The notes under the pieces were generated by a model. That model was not told where the DNA came from and did not search any database. It saw only the letters and a list, made by a program, of their open reading frames with translations. A program made the position numbers and the translations under genes. Shown here piece by piece: positions 43,318 to 50,918 of a DNA stretch of 64,000 nt. Source of the DNA: Litorimonas sp963972195 (lineage in GTDB: Bacteria; Pseudomonadota; Alphaproteobacteria; Caulobacterales; Maricaulaceae); the NCBI GenBank assembly GCA_963972195.1, contig CAXATH010000011.1, forward strand, positions 1 to 64,000, given 5' to 3'. Each line of letters starts with the position of its first letter. Positions within the stretch are counted from its first letter, which is position 1.

Positions 43318-43944
43318 ATGAAACAGTCAATTAAATTAGGTGCCCTTTCAATTATCGCCGCGTCTATCGGTTTCGCAGTGCCCCTTACAGCTAGTGCGGG
43401 CGGTACCGGATATGAGAGCAATCTCTCTACTGTCTTAGCGACGCCTGTCTCTGTAAATGTTAAACTCAGTGACGAACTTGCTTTTCGCGCGAATAACTTA
43501 CCCAAAAAGCTGAGTGATCGGGGTTCGGCCAGAAGCCTGAATGACGGTTTTTCCGGCAATGGTTTTTATGGTGAGGATTCACTTGAGGAATTACGTCAGG
43601 ACTTAGTTGAAGACATTACGAAACGTCTTCAAAAAGAAGGTTTTGAAGTTGCAGAAAACGCCCCCGCGACGCTTGTTTTGACAATCGAAAACGTGAAAAA
43701 CAATCGCCCTACATTCGAACAGCTTTCACGTGAACCAAGCTTGTCATATCAGAGCTACGGAATTGGTGGGGCCGAGCTCTCAGGCGAGTTACTTGACGCC
43801 AATGGCACTTCCTTGGGAACCATGGATTATCGCTGGTACGATTCTTTTATCCAGAACGCCAATTACGCGAGCGGAACATGGACCGATACGCAGCGCGCAT
43901 TTGACCGTTTTTCTCGCAAAGTCGCCAAGGATTTGGTGGGATAA
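43318..43944 (+). CDS. Secreted periplasmic protein, unknown
   Basis: 208 residues from the ATG at 43318, with AAAAGGAG before it; the frame runs further up but lacks sites. Signal peptide 1-27 (cleavage after ASA). The mature protein has a helix near residues 97-120 (LEELRQDLVEDITKRLQKEGFEV) and a domain like the outer-membrane-lipoprotein DUF3313/LptE-type fold: ATLVLTIENVKNNRPTF and ending WTDTQRAFDRFSRKVAKDL. It may act in the envelope together with the preceding lipoprotein. Not assigned to a family with confidence. Confidence 0.6.
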   Translation: MKQSIKLGALSIIAASIGFAVPLTASAGGTGYESNLSTVLATPVSVNVKLSDELAFRANNLPKKLSDRGSARSLNDGFSGNGFYGEDSLEELRQDLVEDITKRLQKEGFEVAENAPATLVLTIENVKNNRPTFEQLSREPSLSYQSYGIGGAELSGELLDANGTSLGTMDYRWYDSFIQNANYASGTWTDTQRAFDRFSRKVAKDLVG

Positions 43945-43961
43945 ACTTCGATAGACCTAAA

Positions 43962-44591
43962 TTAGGGAACCCCGATATATTTATGTGTTTGAACACTTAA
44001 ACGCCAAGTCGGGTTTTCCAGACAATATTTAAAGGCGGCTTCAGAGTGAGCCGCCTGATTTTTATCATCCAGCGGCTGAAGACTGAACACTCCGAAATCC
44101 AGGCCTGAGAAATCCTCAGGTCTGTTTTCTTTTTGGGGATAGACGAGTTTCAATTCGTGACCGGTGACTTGAACCAATGAAGCATCGGCTTTGGGACTGA
44201 CGCAAATCCAGTCTATACCTGACGGTAATGGAAGCGTCCCATTGGTTTCAATCGCAATTTTGAAATCTCTTTTGTGGAACGCTTTGATGAGGTCTGTATC
44301 CAACTGGAGAGCGGGTTCGCCCCCAGTGCAAACCACCCACTTTTGGCCTGATTCGGGCCAAAATTCATCGACGTGCGCCGCAAGCTCATCTGCAGACTTA
44401 AACTTTCCGCCGCCCGGGCCATTCGTGCCAACAAAATCAGTGTCGCAGAACTGGCAAACAGCTTTCGCCCGGTCTCGTTCCAAGCCCGACCACAAATTAC
44501 AACCCGCAAAGCGTAAAAAGACAGCCGTTATTCCGGCCTGAGCCCCCTCGCCTTGCACTGTTAGATAACATTCTTTGACGGCGTAACTCAT
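43962..44591 (-). CDS. queE: 7-carboxy-7-deazaguanine synthase
   Basis: Radical SAM enzyme turning 6-carboxy-tetrahydropterin into 7-carboxy-7-deazaguanine for queuosine. 209 residues from the ATG at 44591 (MSYAVKECYLTVQGEGAQAG). The iron-sulphur ligands are in the CX14CX2C form (Cys in FAGCNLWSG, then CQFC), as in some proteobacterial QueE. GGEPALQLD follows. The start overlaps the queC stop (ATGA), so queC-queE are coupled. The QueD-like gene of this window is elsewhere and Cys-less, so the true QueD should lie outside. Confidence 0.93.
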   Translation of the reverse strand: MSYAVKECYLTVQGEGAQAGITAVFLRFAGCNLWSGLERDRAKAVCQFCDTDFVGTNGPGGGKFKSADELAAHVDEFWPESGQKWVVCTGGEPALQLDTDLIKAFHKRDFKIAIETNGTLPLPSGIDWICVSPKADASLVQVTGHELKLVYPQKENRPEDFSGLDFGVFSLQPLDDKNQAAHSEAAFKYCLENPTWRLSVQTHKYIGVP

Positions 44592-45304
44592 CCGGCTTGA
44601 TACCCTTCCCAACCGGCGGCTCGGAGCTCACAAGCTGGGCAATCGCCGCAGCCATACCCCCAAGCATTCAGGGTCTCGTGATCGCCTTTATAGCAGCTGT
44701 GGGTCTCGCGGTTTACGACGTCCACCAAGGCCTTGCCTCCTAGCTTTTCGCACAGCTCCCACGCACCCGTTTTGGATAAAAACATTAAAGGGGTTTCAAG
44801 TGACATCGGTTTGGCCAACCCCAAAGCGAGAGCCTTCATTTGAGCCTCTAAGGTCTCTTTGCGACAATCCGGATATCCGGAAAAATCAGCCTCGCACATC
44901 CCGCCGATCAGGGTCGTTATGCCTCGACGATAAGCGAGCGCGCCGGCGAAAGTCAAAAAGATCAGATTGCGTCCAGGCACAAATGTATTGGGGAGTCCGT
45001 CCTCGTTCATTTCAATAGCCACGTCTCTGGTCAAAGCCGTCTCGCTCATTTGTCCCAGAACCGATAGATCAAGAATATGATCTTCTCCTAAGCGAGACAG
45101 CCAGTCTCTGTTCAGAGCGGGGATCATATCACGGATGGTTTCGCGGCAATTCATTTCCACATCATGGCGTTGGCCATAATGAAACCCGACGGTCTCAACA
45201 TGATTAAATCTGTCTAGCGCCCACGCCAAACATGTGGCTGAATCTTGGCCACCTGAAAAAAGCAATAAGGCTTTCTCTGACGTTGGTTGATTTGAATAAG
45301 TCAT
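44588..45304 (-). CDS. queC: 7-cyano-7-deazaguanine synthase
   Basis: ATP-dependent ligase making preQ0 from 7-carboxy-7-deazaguanine and ammonia in queuosine synthesis. 238 residues. PP-loop LLLFSGGQDSATCLAWAL near residue 13 and the zinc-site cysteines at the C-terminus (HSCYKGDH, then CGDCPACELR). Divergent from a small secreted protein gene with 107 bases between. Confidence 0.95.
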   Translation of the reverse strand: MTYSNQPTSEKALLLFSGGQDSATCLAWALDRFNHVETVGFHYGQRHDVEMNCRETIRDMIPALNRDWLSRLGEDHILDLSVLGQMSETALTRDVAIEMNEDGLPNTFVPGRNLIFLTFAGALAYRRGITTLIGGMCEADFSGYPDCRKETLEAQMKALALGLAKPMSLETPLMFLSKTGAWELCEKLGGKALVDVVNRETHSCYKGDHETLNAWGYGCGDCPACELRAAGWEGYQAG

Positions 45305-45411
45305 AATTTGCGCCCCTTAACCAGTTTGCGGTTTAGTTTCCAGTCAAACCGGCAGATACGATGGCACATAAACTGCATGCCCCACGTTCAAACCTAGCTT
45401 GAACAGGACAT

Positions 45412-45933
45412 ATGATGGCATTCAGCAGCTTCAAAAATAAATTTTTGAGAAAACGAAATATTGTCATTGCTCTCATCGTCATTGAAATAGCAAGCTTTCC
45501 GGCGGCGGCTAAAATGCTAGAGCGATTGTCCGTTTCAGAAGCGCCGACAGCAAGCGTCGTTTTGATAGATGCAATCAAAGGCCGAAAGCGGTTCGCAGTG
45601 GCCAGCAACGCCCCTTTTTATATCAGTGTAAATGACGTGGTCGGAAATGTTACAGTCAAAATTCACAAAAGCGGCCAAATCGGACAAGCTCGATTTGGTG
45701 ACAATGCTCAAATGCCCGGCGTGGCTCTCGTTTGTTCTACTTTGACCGGGGAAGAACGCGTGCTTTACCAATCAAAACGCAAAACAAGTCTAAACCAAGG
45801 TGAGATTTTAAGTCAGGCTGTTATCGTCGCCATTCACTTTGAAAAAAGCGCTGATCCAGACTTTACCATCGACGTGGGAACATCTGACAGCCGCAAAGCG
45901 AAAAGCTCAGTGTGCCTACCTAAGCTCGTTTGA
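45412..45933 (+). CDS. Membrane-anchored or secreted small protein, unknown
   Basis: A 173-residue protein with a basic N-terminus (KNKFLRKR) and one hydrophobic segment (residues ~17-34) that could be an uncleaved anchor or a signal peptide ending in AAA. The rest is strand-rich and polar (FAVASNAPFYISVNDVVGNVTVKIHKSG). No family recognised. Its last 14 bases overlap convergently the last 14 of the leucine-dehydrogenase gene. Confidence 0.5.
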   Translation: MMAFSSFKNKFLRKRNIVIALIVIEIASFPAAAKMLERLSVSEAPTASVVLIDAIKGRKRFAVASNAPFYISVNDVVGNVTVKIHKSGQIGQARFGDNAQMPGVALVCSTLTGEERVLYQSKRKTSLNQGEILSQAVIVAIHFEKSADPDFTIDVGTSDSRKAKSSVCLPKLV

Positions 45934-46963
45934 GCCTTTGCTCCGCAATGCGGTTGGCCACCTGAAGAGTAGAAACACCCTCTTTGTCTGAAGTTTCCAA
46001 AATCTCGATAATAGTCTCTTTCAGCCCAACCAGCTTTTGCTCAACCCAAGCGGTGCTATATTCCCCTGAAACTTCTGTGGCGACATTTATGATACCGCCC
46101 GCATTCAACACAAAATCCGGCAGATAAGTTATGTTTCTTTTTTCCAATAATGGCATCACTTCTTCGGACGCCAATTGATTGTTCGCCGCGCCGGCGATTA
46201 ATTTGGCGTGAATATCCGGCACATTCTGGGCGTTGAGCACACCGCCCAAAGCACACGGACAGAATATATCGGCTTCCTGAGCATGTATTTCCCCGATCTC
46301 GACGCGGCTTGCATTCAATTCGGACTCGGCTTTGTCCAAAACCTCATTGTTAATATCAGCCACAATCAATCGGGCTCCACTTTTATGGAGCTTTTCAGAG
46401 AGAGCGTAACCAACATGACCCAAGCCCTGCACCGCAATTGTTTTACCTGATAGATCCTCGCTGCCCCACAAATGCTTGGCCCCGGCAAGCAAGCCTCGAA
46501 ACACGCCTTCTGCGGTCACTGGGGAAGGGTCGCCAGACGCGGCTTTCCCTTTGGAAAGCCCGGCAACATGTTTGGTTTGGGAGGAGATAATGTCCATATC
46601 ACTGGGAGAAACGCCGACATCTTCTGCTGTGATATAGGTGCCGTTTAAACGGTCAATCGCGCGGCCATAGGCCTCAAACAAGCTAACTCGGTCAAATTCA
46701 CCTTCGGGATAGATAAGGACGGCCTTACCACCACCTAATGGCAAATCGGCCGCTGCATTTTTGTAGCTCATGGCCTTGGATAGGCGCAGAGCATCCGTCA
46801 AGGCCGCTTCATCTGAATCATAGCGCCAAAAACGGGTTCCCCCTGCCGCTGGACCTCGCACCGTCGAATGGACGGCAATGATGGCACGTAGTTTGGATTC
46901 CGGGTCACTGGCGAAATAAACGCCTTCGTGATCGGCAAAGTCAGCATGAGAAAATACAGCCAT
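45920..46963 (-). CDS. Glu/Leu/Phe/Val dehydrogenase (leucine-dehydrogenase type)
   Basis: NAD-dependent deamination of branched-chain amino acids to 2-oxo acids. 347 residues, the length of leucine dehydrogenase. Catalytic Lys region SKAMSYKNAAADLPLGGGKAVL (K near 78 in this family), the Rossmann GKTIAVQGLGHVGYALSEKL and the C-terminal helix. The upstream gap contains a 19-base palindrome (47027-47045), a good operator candidate. Confidence 0.9.
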   Translation of the reverse strand: MAVFSHADFADHEGVYFASDPESKLRAIIAVHSTVRGPAAGGTRFWRYDSDEAALTDALRLSKAMSYKNAAADLPLGGGKAVLIYPEGEFDRVSLFEAYGRAIDRLNGTYITAEDVGVSPSDMDIISSQTKHVAGLSKGKAASGDPSPVTAEGVFRGLLAGAKHLWGSEDLSGKTIAVQGLGHVGYALSEKLHKSGARLIVADINNEVLDKAESELNASRVEIGEIHAQEADIFCPCALGGVLNAQNVPDIHAKLIAGAANNQLASEEVMPLLEKRNITYLPDFVLNAGGIINVATEVSGEYSTAWVEQKLVGLKETIIEILETSDKEGVSTLQVANRIAEQRLKRA

Positions 46964-47026
46964 ATTCGGCCCCTGAAAGAAATTAAGACAATTGCGCTAT
47001 ATCGGATTTTCGGGGGAATTTCTTGC

Positions 47027-47045
47027 GTATTTTGTCCTAAAATAC
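47027..47045. promoter_or_regulatory. Palindromic operator candidate upstream of the leucine-dehydrogenase gene
   Basis: GTATTTT-GTCCT-AAAATAC: two perfect 7-base arms around five bases, centred about 73 bases upstream of the start. It is AT-rich, has no adjoining T-run in either direction and suits a dimeric regulator such as an Lrp/AsnC-type protein; the regulator is not identified. Confidence 0.45.
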
Positions 47046-47055
47046 AATCGTTATG

Positions 47056-48027
47056 CTATAAACTTGTCAATCCGGCAGCAGCAGTTTTCAAAACGGATAA
47101 GGCAAAGGCCCCGCCCGTTCCGTCTCCGATATTAATCTTCAAATCGACAATCGGAGTAAGATCAAGGCGGTCCAAAAGGGCTTGATGGGCGGGCTCTATG
47201 GAAACTTGCGCGGCTATACAGTGGTCGAGTATTGCAGGATTTATGCGGTGTAAAACCGCTGCCGCCGTGCACACCACATAACCGTCCAGAATAACAGGAA
47301 TCCTCTGATGACGAGCCGCCAAAATGGCACCCACTATTCCTGCAATATCTCGGCCGCCATAATCTCTTAAAATTTCCAGTGGCGACGGAGTATCTTCCCG
47401 GTTGTGGCGCTTTGCGCCCTCCTCTACGGCTTTGATACGGGCTTGAGCGCCTTTTTCCGTTCCGCCGGCCCAATAATCTGAAGCCCCGCCGAAAAGGGCC
47501 TTTGCAATTGCCGCTCCCGCCGTCGCCGCGCCATACCCGGCATTTCCCAAAACAATGACATCCGCCCCTTCGGCCACAACTTCCATGCCGAACGCAATGG
47601 CGGCCGCACAATCACGCTCACTAAGAGAGACTTCCTCCGTAAAATTAGCGGACGGGTGTTCAATCCCAAACTCATAAACTTTATAAGCCGCCCCGAGGTC
47701 AGCTGCCATGCCCCGCACAGCCGCTTTGCCTTCTGTCAGGCTTTTTACCCGCGCTTTCGATGCCTCGATAATATCAGATCCAAATACGCCGCCAGAGACA
47801 CCGTGTGTTCCGGCAAAAACAGCGATTAAGGGCCGAGTCAGGCTCGGCACTTCACGATCTTGCCATGCCGCAATATTTGCCAAGTCCGGACATAACCGAC
47901 CCAAAGGAGATAAATGCCCGCAGACCTCTTCCATTTTTTTCGTCAAATCATGACGCTTCCCTTCACTCAGTGTCGGCATGGTCTCGATCAAGTCGAGGAT
48001 GTCGTCAAAAGGGCGATCTTGGTTCAT
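47056..48027 (-). CDS. cobT: Nicotinate-nucleotide--dimethylbenzimidazole phosphoribosyltransferase
   Basis: Activates the lower ligand of cobalamin. 323 residues from the ATG at 48027 (preceded by AGGA); the frame extends to a TTG at 48093. The family elements are visible: VFAGTHGVSGG, GNAGYGAATAGAAIAKALFGG with the conserved Gly stretch, PILDGYVVCTAAAVLHRINP, and ALLDRLDLTPIVDLKINIGDGTGGAFAL with the catalytic Glu replaced in place by the family G-E/D-G loop. No other cobalamin gene is near; it stands alone. Confidence 0.92.
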   Translation of the reverse strand: MNQDRPFDDILDLIETMPTLSEGKRHDLTKKMEEVCGHLSPLGRLCPDLANIAAWQDREVPSLTRPLIAVFAGTHGVSGGVFGSDIIEASKARVKSLTEGKAAVRGMAADLGAAYKVYEFGIEHPSANFTEEVSLSERDCAAAIAFGMEVVAEGADVIVLGNAGYGAATAGAAIAKALFGGASDYWAGGTEKGAQARIKAVEEGAKRHNREDTPSPLEILRDYGGRDIAGIVGAILAARHQRIPVILDGYVVCTAAAVLHRINPAILDHCIAAQVSIEPAHQALLDRLDLTPIVDLKINIGDGTGGAFALSVLKTAAAGLTSL

Positions 48028-48117
48028 ATTAAAGTCCTGTTTACCGTGAACATAAGAATCCTGCTCACCTTGTCTTTTGTTAAAACCTTTCAAAGGCTTT
48101 TACGATAGTCAGACTGC

Positions 48118-48720
48118 ATGTTTATGACATCTGAAAACTTATCTGTCAGGCCCGAAAGTCGATTCCGTTTAATCGGCCCCAGCCACGTCAAGTTTCCATT
48201 TCTTAAACGGGGAATTTTAGGGCTGGGCTTACAGCGGCTCATAATAGGATTTTTCCTGAGCCTTATCGTCATGGCCTGCGCCCCCTCCGAAACGGTAGAA
48301 AGCCAACCGCACGCGACGGCCAAATCAAAAAGCAAAACACCCAAATCCGCCTCTGTCGTCACCTTGCGTAAAAACCCAAGTGATGGACAGTTCTGGACAC
48401 AAGCGCGTGTTAATACCGGATCCGTCCGGTTTCTCGTGGATACAGGCGCTGGTATGGTAGCGCTGACTGAAATGGATGCCAAAAAGGCCGGTGTGAAAAC
48501 GCGGGATCTTGTTTACGACCTTCCTATCCGCACCGCAGGTGGAGACAATATGGCGGCGCGCATCGTTCTGGACCGAATTTCAGTCGGGGCGATCACAATC
48601 AAAGATGTCGACGCAATGGTCGTTCCAACGGGGCTCGATGTATCCCTATTGGGAATGACCTATCTGGGTGAGCTACAATCCGTTCAAGCGAGCCCCACGG
48701 CCATGACGTTACGTTTCTAA
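48118..48720 (+). CDS. Retropepsin-like aspartic protease, lipoprotein-like
   Basis: A 200-residue clan AA protein of the TIGR02281-type family. The catalytic DTG is in FLVDTGAGMVALTE (near residue 107), followed by a flap-like region and the hydrophobic LLGMTYLGEL ending. A hydrophobic segment (~34-53) and Cys54 (VMAC) suggest a lipobox or a single membrane anchor, with a rather long N-terminal region of 33 residues before it. It is a single-domain protein, so it would work as a dimer. Overlaps the end of the TauE/SafE gene by four bases, convergently. Confidence 0.8.
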   Translation: MFMTSENLSVRPESRFRLIGPSHVKFPFLKRGILGLGLQRLIIGFFLSLIVMACAPSETVESQPHATAKSKSKTPKSASVVTLRKNPSDGQFWTQARVNTGSVRFLVDTGAGMVALTEMDAKKAGVKTRDLVYDLPIRTAGGDNMAARIVLDRISVGAITIKDVDAMVVPTGLDVSLLGMTYLGELQSVQASPTAMTLRF

Positions 48721-49556
48721 AAGAGGCTCTCGCGCAACATATTTAGCGCAACTAACATCAAGCAAATTCCGAAAACCTTTTTCAATTTGGAAGCGTCCAA
48801 TGCGTGCGCCGCTTTCACGCCTAACGGAACGAAAAATAGCGAAACCGCCGCGATTATGACAAAACCGGCCAAATTTACGTAACCAAGCGATAGAATCGGT
48901 CTCTGGTCAACGCCCCAGCCTGAAATGATGAAGCCTACCGTTGCGGGCAACGCAATGGCCAAACCAAACCCCGAGGCCGTACCGATAGCCCGGTGTATCG
49001 GTACGTTGCATAAACTCAGTAATGGGACGCTCAGGGACCCGCCCCCTATTCCCATCAAAGCTGAGAGACCACCGACCGTTGAACCCACCAGTGGAGGCGC
49101 CACTCCGCCCGGCACAGACTGCCTAATAACGAAACCGGGACGACCAAATATAAATTGAAGTGCGACCAAAAAAGCGATGACAGCAAACAAGGCCGTCAGT
49201 GCGTCTCCAGATAATTTTGGGGCAATCCATAAAGCCGCTAAAAAAGAGCCAACGCCAATCCACAAACCATAACTGCGCCAAATTTGTTTCGGTAATAAGA
49301 TGTCCATATCCACCGATCCTCGAGCATGATGTTTGCGTACCGATCGCCAACTATTGACGATAATTACTGCGGCGCTCGTAGCGACAGCCGTGTGCATGAC
49401 AGTATTGTCGGCCACGCCAATCGCTTTGAAAGCGTAATGAAGAGCCGGAACCATGATTGCTCCGCCGCCAATACCGAACAAACCTGACGCAAAACCGGAC
49501 ACCATGGCGACAGCCAGCAGCGCCAGAACCAACAAGAATAATGTGACGGGATCCAC
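48717..49556 (-). CDS. TauE/SafE family anion permease
   Basis: A 279-residue inner-membrane protein with about eight helices, of the TSUP family (sulfite/sulfonate or organic-anion export). Two repeats carry GLFGIGGGAIMVPAL near residue 27 and SALMGIGGGSLSVPLL near residue 168. The start is a GTG at 49556 overlapping the dusA stop by one base (TAGTG). Substrate unknown. Confidence 0.88.
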   Translation of the reverse strand: MDPVTLFLLVLALLAVAMVSGFASGLFGIGGGAIMVPALHYAFKAIGVADNTVMHTAVATSAAVIIVNSWRSVRKHHARGSVDMDILLPKQIWRSYGLWIGVGSFLAALWIAPKLSGDALTALFAVIAFLVALQFIFGRPGFVIRQSVPGGVAPPLVGSTVGGLSALMGIGGGSLSVPLLSLCNVPIHRAIGTASGFGLAIALPATVGFIISGWGVDQRPILSLGYVNLAGFVIIAAVSLFFVPLGVKAAHALDASKLKKVFGICLMLVALNMLRESLF

Positions 49557-50551
49557 TAAGCCGCGGCCCGGTCAGTTGCATCCAAGATCGCTTGATGGGC
49601 TTGGGTCAAAACTTCAGACGGCTTGAGCCCGCTTGCCGCGCCCTCGCTCAATGTGCGGCGCCATAAACGCGCGCCGACCTGCCCGCTATACAGACCCATC
49701 ACATGTCGGAGCAAAGCTTTAGCTGAACGGTCTTTTGTTTCGACAGACTGAAGGTAGATCACCAAGCGCTCCACAATATCGCTGCGGTCGAATTCCGGAG
49801 CGGGGTCGCCATATACCCGGCTATCCACTTCGCTGAGTATCCAGGGGTTATGATAAGCCGCCCTGCCCCACATAAATCCGTCCAGAGACTGTGTTTCCGA
49901 CAGAGACGTCTCGATATCCGCTAGGCCGCCATTCAGCTCTATTTTCAGGGTCGGGAATTGCGTTTTCATCGCCCGCACGAGGTCATAATCCAAAGGCGGC
50001 ACGTCCCGGTTTTCTTTCGGGCTCAGGCCTTGCAGCCAAGCCTTGCGGGCATGAATGATAAAGGTATCACATCCCGCTTTGGAGACGGTCTCTAAAAACC
50101 TCGGCAGCGTTTCTTCGCATGCCTGATCATCGATTCCCAAACGGCATTTCACTGTCACAGGAACAGAAACCGCGGCTTGCATGGCGCTGAAACATTCCGC
50201 AACGAGGTCAGGCTCCGCCATCAGGCAAGCGCCGAACCGCCCGGATTGAACTCTGTCTGACGGACAGCCAATATTGATGTTTATCGCATCATAACCATAA
50301 CCCTCACCGATTTTAGAGGCTTCTGAGAGTTTATGAGGATCACTCCCGCCAATTTGCAGAATTGCTGGATGTTCTATGGCGTCAAAACCGAGCAGTCTGT
50401 CCCGTGGACCATGAATGGCGGCATCGGCCACGACCATTTCCGTATAAAGCTCCACTCGTTTTGACAGCTGGCGATGGAACCAACGACAATGCCGATCCGT
50501 CCAATCCATCATGGGGGCGCAGCTGACCGTGAATGTGGGGTTTTTTGACAT
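49556..50551 (-). CDS. dusA: tRNA-dihydrouridine synthase A
   Basis: FMN-dependent reductase of uridines in the tRNA D loop (positions 20/20a in E. coli). 331 residues. TIM-barrel start SCAPMMDWTDRHCRWFHRQL; substrate Cys in NIGCPSDRVQSGRFGACLMAEP; the KCRLGID phosphate region and IIHARKAWLQGLSPKENR are characteristic of DusA. The gap to the esterase gene (50552-50918) carries no gene but holds a 14-base palindrome. Confidence 0.95.
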   Translation of the reverse strand: MSKNPTFTVSCAPMMDWTDRHCRWFHRQLSKRVELYTEMVVADAAIHGPRDRLLGFDAIEHPAILQIGGSDPHKLSEASKIGEGYGYDAININIGCPSDRVQSGRFGACLMAEPDLVAECFSAMQAAVSVPVTVKCRLGIDDQACEETLPRFLETVSKAGCDTFIIHARKAWLQGLSPKENRDVPPLDYDLVRAMKTQFPTLKIELNGGLADIETSLSETQSLDGFMWGRAAYHNPWILSEVDSRVYGDPAPEFDRSDIVERLVIYLQSVETKDRSAKALLRHVMGLYSGQVGARLWRRTLSEGAASGLKPSEVLTQAHQAILDATDRAAA

Positions 50552-50918
50552 TTTTCCTTACACTTCAATTGTCTACTTGGGCAGTTTTATCACATGAATT
50601 ATCACACTAACACTCATGCTTACTACTGCTCTTAAAGACACTACACCCTTTGTAATGACTATCACAACGTTTCAGACATGCCGATCACCTGAACGTCGCG
50701 CTCCCTCTGTTCAACTAAAGGTATCCTGGTCCTCAAAGCGAAAAACAATGCCATCGTGTAAGCGAATTGGGTCGCGAATGCAGAATTCCAGCAGGGTAAA
50801 GTCTTGTAGGCTAAAATCCTTACGTCATTTCAGAAATATTTTCGAAAATAGCGGCCATGACACCAATTTATATATGGGGTAGGATAAGCATGAGCAGATG
50901 AACAAGGTGGACGTTTGA
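50552..50918. other. Upstream region of the esterase gene with a palindrome
   Basis: No supported reading frame in 367 bases. It includes the perfect 14-base palindrome TATTTTCGAAAATA at 50837-50850, about 69 bases before the esterase ATG, a plausible operator with a central CG as in LacI-type sites. A strong AAGGTGG ribosome-binding site lies just before 50919. Confidence 0.45.

Noticed and set aside
45305..45411. preQ1-type riboswitch ahead of queC
   Set aside because: The 107-base gap shows no recognisable aptamer pattern or expected loop sequences.
48028..48093. Extension of cobT to a TTG at 48093
   Set aside because: The ATG at 48027 has a proper AGGA site and the usual family start; the extension is polar with no family match.
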